Positions 26,804-33,826 are shown, numbered from the stretch's first letter. The stretch: 64,000 nt of DNA from Massilia agrisoli (GCF_020831365.1 NZ_JAJHPV010000013.1:372001-436000), one strand, 5' to 3'. Made by a program: numbers and translations. Notes: a model not told the origin generated them from the sequence alone.

Positions 26804-27484
26804 ATGGAACGAATTGCGCGTGGTCTTGAACTGGCCTTTATTGGGGTCATTACGACCGTTGCTTTGCTGGGAATCGTGCTTACCATTCGGCACACCCCCC
26901 TCTGGAGTGAAGAGGCGGCAGGTTGGGCGCAGGCTATAGGTTCCGTTGTCGCAGTAGGCGTAGCGATCTACGTTTCCGATAGACAAAGCAAAAGTGCGCG
27001 CGACCTTATGCAGTTTGCAGACGAGACTGCTCTGCGCCGTCATCTGGCCAGAGTTGGAGCCGTGCTGGAAGAAGCGTCCCGGGTTGTGAAAACGTTCAAA
27101 GACATGGTTAAGGGCGAAGGCGATTGGGGCGCATTCCAGAACCAGATGCTTCTTCATCTTCCACCAGAATCTGCTGACCGCTTCAGGTGTGAGGCTGCAA
27201 TTATGTACCATGCCTCGCAGCTCACCGATATCATCGCGCTTATTGAGAAAATCCCGATGCACGAATTGGGGCCGAGTAGTCTTGTGAACGCAGTCATGAC
27301 TGTCAAGAATGCCCTGGCGCAGCTTGACGCACACTTTGTAGCGGCGAAGGCCGCGGGGCACGAATTCGTCGAATCCACATTGTGGAACGGCGTTGGTGTT
27401 GCCTACAGTTTCGTGGAACATGGGCGGTCGATGTATGTAAAAGGCGTTACCGGAATGGACTTCAGCACCACTCCACCGAAATGA
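26804..27484 (+). CDS. Two-TM prophage membrane protein B
   Basis: A 226-aa protein with two transmembrane segments (residues ~9-28 and ~40-58) and a soluble helical domain. The block WAQAIGSVVAVGVAIYVSDRQSKSAR lines up with the second membrane segment of the preceding gene product. GGAG 7 nt before the ATG supports the start. Function unknown; expected to be expressed in the lysogen. The 165 bp between the two genes show no other gene. Confidence 0.65.
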   Translation: MERIARGLELAFIGVITTVALLGIVLTIRHTPLWSEEAAGWAQAIGSVVAVGVAIYVSDRQSKSARDLMQFADETALRRHLARVGAVLEEASRVVKTFKDMVKGEGDWGAFQNQMLLHLPPESADRFRCEAAIMYHASQLTDIIALIEKIPMHELGPSSLVNAVMTVKNALAQLDAHFVAAKAAGHEFVESTLWNGVGVAYSFVEHGRSMYVKGVTGMDFSTTPPK

Positions 27485-27538
27485 GAGCGATCAAGGGTTC
27501 TGACTGCTTCGCTAAACTGAAGCGTCCTACATACTGCT

Positions 27539-28273
27539 TCACGCAGCCCTCACGCGATGGAGTGTTTCGATCACGGTGTCGAGCTCATGCGGCAACAGGT
27601 TTGCGATCGTCGCGCCGTTACGCTGAATCTCGAACGTGCCATCCGACCAAAGCGCGCAGCGGAATGCGGCTGGCGTGCTAGATGCTTGCGCCGCTGCCTT
27701 GGCCGTCTCACCGGACTGCTGTGACGCGCTTTCGGAAACAGAGGACACCGAGCGGATCGTGCTGAACTTGGGTATCTCCGCTGGTGCGACTGTGCCGGCG
27801 CCCGGTAGCGACCAGGTGTTCCCGTCTCGGAGCATCCTCCCGTCACGGACGGCTGTCCCAAGATAGCTGGAAACGTGCACACCCTCGGCCAGGCCCAGTT
27901 CAGCATGTAACTGCGTGGAAGTTGAAGGCCCGTTTTCGCGCACGTATGCAATCGCGCGATCGACCTTCGTTTGTGGACGGGTGGTCCTGTCGTCAGTGAC
28001 CACCGCGACCGGCTGATGGGAGGGCTCGACAGGCTTTGCGGGCTGTGCAAGTGCGTTTGCAGCCATGTACTGGGCGCTCAGCTCGTAAGCCATCGCCTTA
28101 CGGTTGTTCGGGGCATCCACCTCGTGCTCAATGATATGGCCGGCCTGGAGGCTTTGGCGCAGTAGCTTATCGGCCTGATCGACAGGCATGTCAAGGCGAT
28201 CGGCTATCTGTACGGTGCGCACCATCGGCACCTTGGCGATGAGGTCAAGCAGCTTGACGGTTGTCGTGGTCAT
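27539..28273 (-). CDS. Phage protein with N-terminal winged-helix domain
   Basis: A 244-aa protein. Residues 1-75 look like a winged helix (VKLLDLIAKVPMVRTVQIADRLDMPVDQADKLLRQSLQAGHIIEHE) and residues ~105-150 like a second one (KVDRAIAYVRENGPSTSTQLHAELGLAEGVHVSSYLGTAVRDGRML), separated by a linker. It is the last gene of the leftward early operon. A DNA-binding regulatory role is inferred from fold pattern only. Confidence 0.72.
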   Translation of the reverse strand: MTTTTVKLLDLIAKVPMVRTVQIADRLDMPVDQADKLLRQSLQAGHIIEHEVDAPNNRKAMAYELSAQYMAANALAQPAKPVEPSHQPVAVVTDDRTTRPQTKVDRAIAYVRENGPSTSTQLHAELGLAEGVHVSSYLGTAVRDGRMLRDGNTWSLPGAGTVAPAEIPKFSTIRSVSSVSESASQQSGETAKAAAQASSTPAAFRCALWSDGTFEIQRNGATIANLLPHELDTVIETLHRVRAA

Positions 28274-28490
28274 GGTCAGTTCGGATCGAGTTTTCCGGCG
28301 GGAGCGACTGAGTGCTCATCGCGGGTCCGCGGGTTGCTATTTGAAGTGCGGCAGCATCTGCAGCGCACCGATTTTTAATGTGCTTCAAGAGCGCGGCGCG
28401 GTACTGGCCGACGGTCTGGAACGTCGCAGCGTAAGCGTCACTTTCGACGATCTCACGCAGCGATTCCCTTTCATATCGTTCAAGCTCCAC
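28245..28490 (-). CDS. Small early-operon protein, GTG start
   Basis: An 81-aa frame starting with GTG at 28490 that overlaps the preceding stop (TAGTG) and has a strong GGAGG 7 nt upstream. The product (ELERYERESLREIVESDAYA then FQTVGQYRAALLKHIKNRC) is charged and helical at the N-terminus. Its end overlaps the next gene by 29 bp. The operon position, ribosome site and codon pattern support a real gene; the function is unknown. Confidence 0.6.
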   Translation of the reverse strand: MELERYERESLREIVESDAYAATFQTVGQYRAALLKHIKNRCAADAAALQIATRGPAMSTQSLPPENSIRTDHDHDNRQAA

Positions 28491-29200
28491 TAAGCGGCCT
28501 CCGCCCTGGCAACAGAGGTCAGTGGTGGGCGCGTGTGCTCGTTGAAGCCAGTCATGTTGATGCGGCGGAGCAGGTGCTCGCGGAACGCCGTGACCCCGCC
28601 GTTCTTGATCTCCTCCACAACGGCCATGTAGAAAATGGGCGCGAGTGGTGGCGGCGCTTCGACCACGCACAACCGAGGGTCGCTCTCGATGACGGGAAGG
28701 AACTCGTACGAACTCGACAGGAAAACAAAATTCTTCCGATTACCACGCCATGGCGCCATGCCAATGACGGTGCCTGCGCTCGGCGAGATTAGCTGCTTGA
28801 GGCGGGACGAATTGGCCTTGTTGAACACGCCGTCAACCACGATCAGCTGCTTGCCCTCGGCGCGGCGGTAGAACTGGCTCTGCTGCAGCGAGGCCGCCGA
28901 CATAATTCGCGCTGAGTCGGGCACGAGCTGCGCGACCACCTGCTGGAAGAACAGCTTCTTGCCGGTTCCCGGATCTCCGTTGATGACCAGGCCCATGTCC
29001 ATCTTCGCGCCCGGGTTTCGCAACGGGTAGGCGATCCAGCGCAGCACCCACTGGTACAGCTTCTCGTCGAAGTCGCAGAGGTGCATCAGCAAAACGTGAA
29101 TGTTGTTGCAGTCGGCCGCGGTGTACTGCGGCGCGCGGTCGGTCAGTCGGCCGAAGGCGTTGCTGAGGCGCTGGCCGAAGCTCTTCAGGGTCCTGATCAT
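28490..29200 (-). CDS. DUF5906-like helicase domain, probably ATPase-dead
   Basis: A 236-aa protein collinear with the C-terminal helicase part of the phage primase at 33823-36411: WVLRWIAYPLRNPGAKM versus WILRWLAYPLQHPGAKM, and GFNEHTRPPLT versus GFNEHTKPPMT. The primase N-terminal half is missing. The Walker A reads GDPGTGKK, with Lys in place of the Ser/Thr that should coordinate magnesium, and the Walker B region (LIVVDGVFN) lacks the acidic pair seen in the full-length protein (LFVLFEEVL). The frame is intact and translated in an operon, so it may serve as a regulator or assembly partner of the active helicase. Confidence 0.78.
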   Translation of the reverse strand: MIRTLKSFGQRLSNAFGRLTDRAPQYTAADCNNIHVLLMHLCDFDEKLYQWVLRWIAYPLRNPGAKMDMGLVINGDPGTGKKLFFQQVVAQLVPDSARIMSAASLQQSQFYRRAEGKQLIVVDGVFNKANSSRLKQLISPSAGTVIGMAPWRGNRKNFVFLSSSYEFLPVIESDPRLCVVEAPPPLAPIFYMAVVEEIKNGGVTAFREHLLRRINMTGFNEHTRPPLTSVARAEAA

Positions 29201-29230
29201 ATGGGGCTCCTATTCGGTGATGAGTTGTTT

Positions 29231-29431
29231 TTAGACTTCTTCTATCGAGCCTGGCGCTGGCGGCAAATGCATCCAATGCGTGACGCGATCCCAGGCGATC
29301 ACATCAGCGCCGACATCGCGCCAGATCTCGCCGTCGAGATAGCCGAGCCAGACGTCGCCGTCCGACATGGCGATCAACACTGCGAGGTCGGCATCAGGCA
29401 GTGCCTCATTGACGTTCGTCCAGGTGTTCAT
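29231..29431 (-). CDS. DUF551-type small phage protein
   Basis: A 66-aa protein with the DUF551 plan: Trp-rich start WTNVNEALPDADLAVLIAMSDGDVWLGYLDG and the end motif VTHWMHLPPAP. These proteins are common in early regions of temperate phages; no molecular function is known. Confidence 0.8.
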   Translation of the reverse strand: MNTWTNVNEALPDADLAVLIAMSDGDVWLGYLDGEIWRDVGADVIAWDRVTHWMHLPPAPGSIEEV

Positions 29432-29440
29432 AGGCCGCGG

Positions 29441-29830
29441 CTAATACTTCTTGCCGCCCTCAGCCAGGCGGGCTTCGGGCTTGTGGTCGGGGCGGTTCAG
29501 GTTGAACGCCAGCTTTTCGGAGATCGTCGTGCCCAGGTCATAGCCCTTGCTGCCGGCGAGGTCGAAGATGCGGATGACTGCGTCCGCCAGCTCGACTTCC
29601 AGCATGTCGCGGTGGGGCAGGGCGTCGTCCTTGAGGCTTTTGCGGTGGCCTTCCATGCCTTCCGCAACCTCGGAGACGATGAGCATCAGCAGCTCGCCGG
29701 TGTTGCGCTGGATGCGCTCGCCCGACTGCGGGTTGGACCACCAGCCCGATGCGACGGCGACGCCGTGGCATTGCTGGTTCAGGATCTGGCCAGCGGTCTG
29801 GAGCGCTGGGCTGTTCAACATAAAGTTCAT
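29441..29830 (-). CDS. MazG-like nucleotide pyrophosphohydrolase
   Basis: A 129-aa all-alpha NTP pyrophosphohydrolase-like protein. The metal-binding pattern is SEVAEGMEGHRK followed by EVELADAVIRIFDLAGSKGYDL, matching the EExxE...ExxD arrangement of the MazG superfamily. Phage MazG-like enzymes hydrolyse dNTPs or alarmones; the substrate here is not determined. Part of the leftward early operon. Confidence 0.8.
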   Translation of the reverse strand: MNFMLNSPALQTAGQILNQQCHGVAVASGWWSNPQSGERIQRNTGELLMLIVSEVAEGMEGHRKSLKDDALPHRDMLEVELADAVIRIFDLAGSKGYDLGTTISEKLAFNLNRPDHKPEARLAEGGKKY

Positions 29831-29839
29831 CGGGATTCC

Positions 29840-30028
29840 CTAATCGTTATCGTTGGCTTGCAGCTTCTTTACATCCACCCTGGCGCGGCGCTGCATGTGC
29901 CGGCGGGCGACGACCTCCAGAATGATCTTGAGGGTCGGGTCCTTTAGCATCTCGTCCAGTGGGGTCGTCACATAAAGCCTGCTGTGGGCGACTTCGAGCG
30001 CGGCGCGGTCTGGCGAGATGCGATGCAT
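29840..30028 (-). CDS. Small early-operon protein (62 aa)
   Basis: A 62-aa basic protein (PLDEMLKDPTLKIILEVVARRHMQRRARVDVKKLQ). GGAG lies 7 nt before the ATG and the gene is packed between its neighbours in the operon. No family recognised. Confidence 0.65.
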   Translation of the reverse strand: MHRISPDRAALEVAHSRLYVTTPLDEMLKDPTLKIILEVVARRHMQRRARVDVKKLQANDND

Positions 30029-30031
30029 TTG

Positions 30032-30232
30032 TCACTCCGGCCTGGTGTAGGGTGCAGTGCATGTCACCGACCACGGAAGCTCGGCCAGTTCTGCCTCCCC
30101 CAGATGCTCCAGCGAGCCTGTCAGTCGGGCGAGAAAGGCGACGCTGCGGCCTTGGATGTCGGCTGGGTAGTCCTCCGTCGCCTTCGTGGCACAACGTTTC
30201 ATGGCGGCGCGAATGTCGATTGCGGTGGCCAT
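30032..30232 (-). CDS. Small early-operon protein (66 aa)
   Basis: A 66-aa protein (MATAIDIRAAMKRCATKAT then HLGEAELAELPWSV), 3 bp from both neighbours. Tight packing supports it as a gene. Function unknown. Confidence 0.62.
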   Translation of the reverse strand: MATAIDIRAAMKRCATKATEDYPADIQGRSVAFLARLTGSLEHLGEAELAELPWSVTCTAPYTRPE

Positions 30233-30235
30233 CGT

Positions 30236-30382
30236 CTATGCCCGCGTGGTCACGGTGATGCCGCACGGCGCGTCGCCGAACAGATCGGCGGCATCCAGGA
30301 GGGCGTCGCAGCTGGTGGCGGCCAGGGCGCTGTACGTCGTCCAGCTGGTGGCGGTCCGAATGGTGATCTGGAAGGATTTCAT
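30236..30382 (-). CDS. Small early-operon protein (48 aa)
   Basis: A 48-aa frame from ATG at 30382 to TAG at 30236, with GAGG 5 nt upstream of the ATG. The product MKSFQITIRTATSWTTYSAL continues into AATSCDALLDAADLFGDAPC and ends GITVTTRA, a pattern (beta hairpin, then helix starting SSCDAL, then GITV) that I associate with small proteins of Burkholderiales prophages. Spaced 3 bp from the next gene. Confidence 0.65.
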   Translation of the reverse strand: MKSFQITIRTATSWTTYSALAATSCDALLDAADLFGDAPCGITVTTRA

Positions 30383-30389
30383 GCTCGCC

Positions 30390-30659
30390 TCACATCGATT
30401 TGCTGAGGGAGCGAATCGCGACGACGCGGCGCGGCGACAGCTTGATGCCCGCGTCGGATGCCGCGTCGACGAAGGAAATGCTGTCGGCGTGTGGGAAGTT
30501 GGTCAGGGCCAGCGTGTCATCGCCAACGCGGCCTCCGGGTGCCCAGTCATCGACGATGCGGGACTTACCAAAGTGTGCGGCGAGCGCTACGGCGTGTGTG
30601 GTCTTCCCGCAGCCGCTTGGCCCATAAACAATAATGCCTGGAGTTGATCGATCTTGCAC
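30390..30659 (-). CDS. Mini P-loop ATPase-like protein
   Basis: An 89-aa protein that begins almost directly with a Walker A (GIIVYGPSGCGKTTHAVALA) and contains SRIVDDW and RVVAIRSL strands. It is far shorter than a normal P-loop domain. It starts with GTG and GGGAGG lies 5 nt upstream. It is the first gene of the leftward early operon, 30 bp after the predicted start point of the P-L promoter. Confidence 0.75.
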   Translation of the reverse strand: MQDRSTPGIIVYGPSGCGKTTHAVALAAHFGKSRIVDDWAPGGRVGDDTLALTNFPHADSISFVDAASDAGIKLSPRRVVAIRSLSKSM

Positions 30660-30695
30660 CTTGACCTCCCATCGAAAGTAATTTGATGGGGATCA

Positions 30696-30735
30696 GTATT
30701 ACATAAGTATTTTGGCCGCACAATACGTTTGTAAT
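30696..30735 (-). promoter_or_regulatory. Left early promoter with two repressor operators
   Basis: Reading leftward, -35 TTGTGC (30723-30718), 16 bp, -10 TAATAC (30701-30696). Two operator copies overlap it: AATACTTATGTAAT (30711-30698, minus) on the -10 side and AATACGTTTGTAAT (30722-30735, plus) over the -35. Their spacing is 24 bp. The same motif and geometry recur at the cI-cro control region. Confidence 0.75.
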
Positions 30736-30744
30736 TATTTTCGA

Positions 30745-30778
30745 TAAAAAAATGCCTCGGCTACAAAGCTGAGGCAGG
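30745..30778 (-). terminator. Terminator of the cI-lipoprotein transcript
   Basis: On the minus strand, stem GCCTCAGC / GCCGAGGC (one mismatch region at the loop side, loop TTTGTA) is followed by seven T. It begins 11 bp after the lipoprotein stop and separates the immunity transcript from the left promoter. Confidence 0.9.
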
Positions 30779-30788
30779 CGTGAGACAG

Positions 30789-31532
30789 TTACTCTTGAGT
30801 TCTGAGGACCGATCCATCTGCGAACGCGATTGAGCTGATCACGAACTTTCCCTTCATGTTCTCGAAGTCGCGCTCAGCAATCTTCTCAATGTCCCCTCGA
30901 CTGTAGCGGTTAACTTTCCAACCAATTCCGGTGTCCGTCTTGACTGTCTGACCAGGTTCCATGTTTGTATCGAACTCGACACCCAGCTGGCCGACCGCGT
31001 CGCCTGTCGCGTCGGTAAAAATGACGTCCCCTTTGATCTGCTTAATTTTCTTCTCTGAACGGTTCTCAAGCGCATACTTCACCATCAGCAATTCGCTATA
31101 ACGGCCAACGTCATAATTTTTGGGTAGGACCGTTTTTCCCGTGACCGCGATCGTCACCATTGTCGCAAGCTGCTGCGAGATTTTTGCGGCTTCAGCAGCC
31201 ACTTTGGCCTGAAGTGCTGCGGCTTCGGCTTCACGTTTTGCCTCCCGGGCTTGTTCGACCTTCATTTTCTCCCGCCACGCCCCTGCCTCTTTCAAAACTT
31301 CGCCAACTGTTTTACCTGTGCTGGGCAACGTTTCCTTCGTGAAGGCGCTACGCATCGACTGCGCGGCTAAATAGCCGACGAGCAGCATTCGCTCATCTTC
31401 GGTCAACTTTCGGAACTGATCACCTTGCTCGGCCATTTGTTTCAGGGGCTCGGGCCCCAGCACGATGTCCTTCGGCGAGTTGCAACCTGCCAGAAGGGCG
31501 GCGATGAGTGCAGCGCTAATGATGGTTTTCAT
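30789..31532 (-). CDS. Prophage lipoprotein, candidate superinfection-exclusion factor
   Basis: A 247-aa lipoprotein: signal peptide with lipobox LLAGC (acylated C17), a helical Ala/Glu/Lys-rich middle (residues ~85-125) and a C-terminal beta-rich domain (LLMVKYALENRSEKKIKQIKGDVIF) resembling the FxLyD-type fold of surface lipoproteins. It lies downstream of cI on the same strand and ends at a terminator, in the position of rexAB in lambda, so it should be expressed in the lysogen. A role in surface change or exclusion is inferred from position and localisation only. Confidence 0.75.
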   Translation of the reverse strand: MKTIISAALIAALLAGCNSPKDIVLGPEPLKQMAEQGDQFRKLTEDERMLLVGYLAAQSMRSAFTKETLPSTGKTVGEVLKEAGAWREKMKVEQAREAKREAEAAALQAKVAAEAAKISQQLATMVTIAVTGKTVLPKNYDVGRYSELLMVKYALENRSEKKIKQIKGDVIFTDATGDAVGQLGVEFDTNMEPGQTVKTDTGIGWKVNRYSRGDIEKIAERDFENMKGKFVISSIAFADGSVLRTQE

Positions 31533-31600
31533 ATATTGGCGGTTCCGATAAAAAAGCTAAGTCTACGCCATAATTCCTACCGGAAATCTACCCAATTATT

Positions 31601-31882
31601 TCAAAATGGCATTGGTTGAACCGTTGGCGCAGGTAGGTTTTCCCAGTGGTGTGCTTCGGCATGTATGGGAGAAGTCAACAGACGCGCAGTCGCAAATTTG
31701 GCATAGACCCTGATCTGATCGGGTTGGGACACATCGTGTGCGACGAGCATGATCGGAAGCGTGGGAAAGTGAGTCTGCAGATCAATGAGGATTCCGTCGC
31801 CAACACCAGCACAGGCTTCATGGGGCTGCACCTGGACGACGGCTAGCGGAACGCCCTCAACCTTAATTAAGAGTGACTTCAA
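31601..31882 (-). CDS. Small protein cotranscribed with cI
   Basis: A 93-aa frame starting with TTG at 31882, 9 bp after the cI stop. The product (SLLIKVEGVPLAVVQVQPHEACAGVGDGILIDLQTHFPTLPIMLVAHD) is beta-rich and soluble. No ATG start is available and no strong ribosome site is seen, so translation may be coupled to cI. Function unknown. Confidence 0.55.
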   Translation of the reverse strand: MKSLLIKVEGVPLAVVQVQPHEACAGVGDGILIDLQTHFPTLPIMLVAHDVSQPDQIRVYAKFATARLLTSPIHAEAHHWENLPAPTVQPMPF

Positions 31883-31891
31883 TCGAGTCTG

Positions 31892-32632
31892 TCAAATTTG
31901 GTCGGTTTCACGACGCACCACGCGGCCTACGATAATGCACTCGCTGCCTCTGCACATGCGACGGGGGTACCGCGGGGAGGCGTTATCGGAATGCAGATAC
32001 CAGTTACCGCCATCGCGGACTAATCGTTTGATGACCGCCTCACCCTCATAGTTGACGGCATACACCTGTCCATTAACCGGCTTGGTGTCGGCGGTGTTGA
32101 TTACAACCACATCCCCCGTGTATAACGAGGGCTCCATGCTCTCGCCTTTCACATCGATTGCCAGGAGCTTCTCTGGGATGAAGCCGTTCTTGTCCACCCA
32201 GCGTCGTGGAAGGTTCCATGACCCGCCGTCACGCCGGTCGGGCTCGGTTTGAAAACCAGTGATCCCTGCCGAAAGTCTTAACTCGACTTTCTGAATCTGT
32301 ACACTCGCTGGATTTTCCGGGTCAGCAGTACTCACCGCCATTGCGCCTGGCAGCAGCGTGGTCAGCCCAGCGATTTCACCGGCTGCGCCGCTCTCAATAT
32401 CACGCCCGAATGGATCTCCCTTACCGGTGCTCAACCAGACCGCATCCACTCCGAGGGCAACGGCGATCGCGGCGATGCTGCGCGATGTTAGGGTGCGGCC
32501 CGACTCCAAGTGCGCAATAGCGCCTTGAGTGACGCCCGCGCGCGCTGCTAAGTCGGCTTGCGTGAATTCGCCTTCCTCTCGCTCGGACTTTCGCGCTCTT
32601 GCCCAGATAAGACGTTCTCGGAGTGTATTCAT
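31892..32632 (-). CDS. cI: CI-like LexA/S24-family repressor
   Basis: A 246-aa repressor. The N-terminal HTH (FTQADLAARAGVTQGAIAHLESGRTLTSRSIAAIAVAL) is of Xre type; the C-terminal domain is an S24 autoprotease with Ser165 (KGESMEPSL) and Lys202 (AVIKRLV). Induction by RecA-stimulated self-cleavage is expected. It should bind the five AnTAC-N4-GTAnT operators described around 30.7 and 32.65 kb and keep both early promoters off. It faces cro. Confidence 0.95.
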   Translation of the reverse strand: MNTLRERLIWARARKSEREEGEFTQADLAARAGVTQGAIAHLESGRTLTSRSIAAIAVALGVDAVWLSTGKGDPFGRDIESGAAGEIAGLTTLLPGAMAVSTADPENPASVQIQKVELRLSAGITGFQTEPDRRDGGSWNLPRRWVDKNGFIPEKLLAIDVKGESMEPSLYTGDVVVINTADTKPVNGQVYAVNYEGEAVIKRLVRDGGNWYLHSDNASPRYPRRMCRGSECIIVGRVVRRETDQI

Positions 32633-32696
32633 ATCACGATTGTAATAATAATTTCAATTACAAAGGTATTGAGCTTTAACAATACGTATGTAATAC
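32633..32696. promoter_or_regulatory. Right operator region: three operators and the cro promoter
   Basis: Three copies of the same 14-bp motif start at 32633 (ATCACGATTGTAAT, weakest), 32657 (inverted, AATACCTTTGTAAT) and 32681 (AATACGTATGTAAT), each exactly 24 bp apart. The rightward promoter reads TTGAGC (32669-32674), 16 bp, TAATAC (32691-32696). Operators cover both boxes. The predicted start point falls at or next to the cro ATG (32704), with no ribosome site, so cro mRNA may be leaderless. A leftward promoter for cI (TTGTTA-N16-TAATTG) is possible in the same DNA. Confidence 0.78.
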
Positions 32697-32703
32697 TGTG
32701 TTT

Positions 32704-33003
32704 ATGGACACCCAAAAAATCACCAGTGAGATTCTAAAGACGGGGCTGACTGAGCAGGAGCTTGCCGATCTAGTTCCCTGCAGCCAGTCAACGATCAATG
32801 CATTTCGAAATGGGAAGCGGGGGCAACGTCCCTCGCTGGCGATTGGCGTGCGCCTGCTAGACCTGCACCGGGAGCGTTGTTCATTGGGGGAGGTTTCGAC
32901 GGTTGATCCAGGTCCACACCAACAGCAGCGCCGCCGCCAGACCGATCAGGATGCCGCAGCGAAAAGCGGCGGCGACAAACGCAGGAGTGAAACCGTTTCG
33001 TAA
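32704..33003 (+). CDS. cro: Cro-like regulator
   Basis: A 99-aa protein with an Xre-type HTH (ILKTGLTEQELADLVPCSQSTINAFRNGKRGQRPS) divergent from cI. The basic, Gln-rich tail after residue ~65 is unusual for Cro and overlaps a small gene on the other strand. The start is the second in-frame Met (32704). It is the first gene of the rightward early transcript. Confidence 0.82.
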   Translation: MDTQKITSEILKTGLTEQELADLVPCSQSTINAFRNGKRGQRPSLAIGVRLLDLHRERCSLGEVSTVDPGPHQQQRRRQTDQDAAAKSGGDKRRSETVS

Positions 33004-33054
33004 GACACGGTTTCGATCCCACCGGTTGATATTGCGTCCACAGTTGCGAGCCAT
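32881..33054 (-). CDS. Small single-TM protein antisense to cro
   Basis: A 57-aa frame from ATG at 33054 with a good AGGAG 5-6 nt upstream. The product is basic at the N-terminus (MARNCGRNINRWDRNRVLRN) and has one transmembrane segment near residues 33-50 (CGILIGLAAALLLVWTWI), ending INRRNLPQ. It overlaps the 3' end of cro by about 120 bp in antisense. Similar tiny membrane proteins act as phage-encoded inhibitors or toxins, but nothing here proves a role. Confidence 0.5.
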   Translation of the reverse strand: MARNCGRNINRWDRNRVLRNGFTPAFVAAAFRCGILIGLAAALLLVWTWINRRNLPQ

Positions 33055-33184
33055 GAGGTCTCCTAAATTTTTTTTGCCCAGATTATTGCACTTAGGAAAT
33101 TGATTTCCGGCATGCAGCGAAGAAGTGCCGCAATCGTAACGAAGTCAGCTCATCCGTAACACCCTAGAACTCGAAGGAAACACT

Positions 33185-33634
33185 GTGGAATTCTTATCCG
33201 CTTATCAAGAAATGATCAAAGTCCATGGGTGGAACGGGACGGCGGCCACGCTCGGAATGAACAAGTCCGCGCTGGAGGCACGTGTGTACGAAGTCAAGGG
33301 TCAGGGCATGCGCGTGGACACCGCGATGCTGATCCAGTCCTACTCGGGGACAAGCCACTTTGCGCAGGCGGTCGCGCACGCGACTGGTGGGGTCTACGTG
33401 GACCTGCCCGGTGTTGGCGAACACGATGGCGATGAGCTTGGTGCCAAGTTTCACGAGCTTTACGTGAAGCTGGGCGACCTTTCCAAAACCTATTCCTTCG
33501 CCACGAAGGACGGCGAAATCGATAACCGCGAGCGTGCGGACCTCGAACACATCGCACAAGAAATGCACAAGACCATGAAGGAACTGATGGCCTTGATGTT
33601 CCAGATTTACTGCCGTCCGGGCGCAAGTGCGTAG
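33185..33634 (+). CDS. YmfL-like phage regulatory protein
   Basis: A 149-aa protein starting with GTG at 33185 (GAAGGA upstream). The N-terminal HTH-like segment (YQEMIKVHGWNGTAATLGMNKSALEARVYEVKGQGMRVDTAMLIQ) is typical of YmfL/CII-type regulators; the rest is helical. It follows cro in the rightward early operon and may play the CII-like role. Between 33003 and 33185 no further plus-strand gene is seen. Confidence 0.75.
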   Translation: MEFLSAYQEMIKVHGWNGTAATLGMNKSALEARVYEVKGQGMRVDTAMLIQSYSGTSHFAQAVAHATGGVYVDLPGVGEHDGDELGAKFHELYVKLGDLSKTYSFATKDGEIDNRERADLEHIAQEMHKTMKELMALMFQIYCRPGASA

Positions 33635-33655
33635 GACGCTCGAAAGACCTACCGT

Positions 33656-33826
33656 ATGAATAATAAAAATTCCACCCCAAACAGCGGCGACCTGTCACAC
33701 GAGGAACGCGTACGGCGATGCGCCGAGCTCGGCATCGTGGTGCGGAAGTCCCCGATCAGCCAGGCGCGTCAGGCCGCCAATACCCAGCGCGCGCAGTACG
33801 GCGCCGGCGCGGTGAGCGGCGAATGA
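33656..33826 (+). CDS. Small protein upstream of the primase
   Basis: A 56-aa frame (MNNKNSTPNSGDLSHEERVR then RCAELGIVVRKSPISQARQA) from ATG at 33656 whose TGA overlaps the ATG of the primase gene by 4 bp. Operon packing supports it; function unknown. Confidence 0.65.
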   Translation: MNNKNSTPNSGDLSHEERVRRCAELGIVVRKSPISQARQAANTQRAQYGAGAVSGE

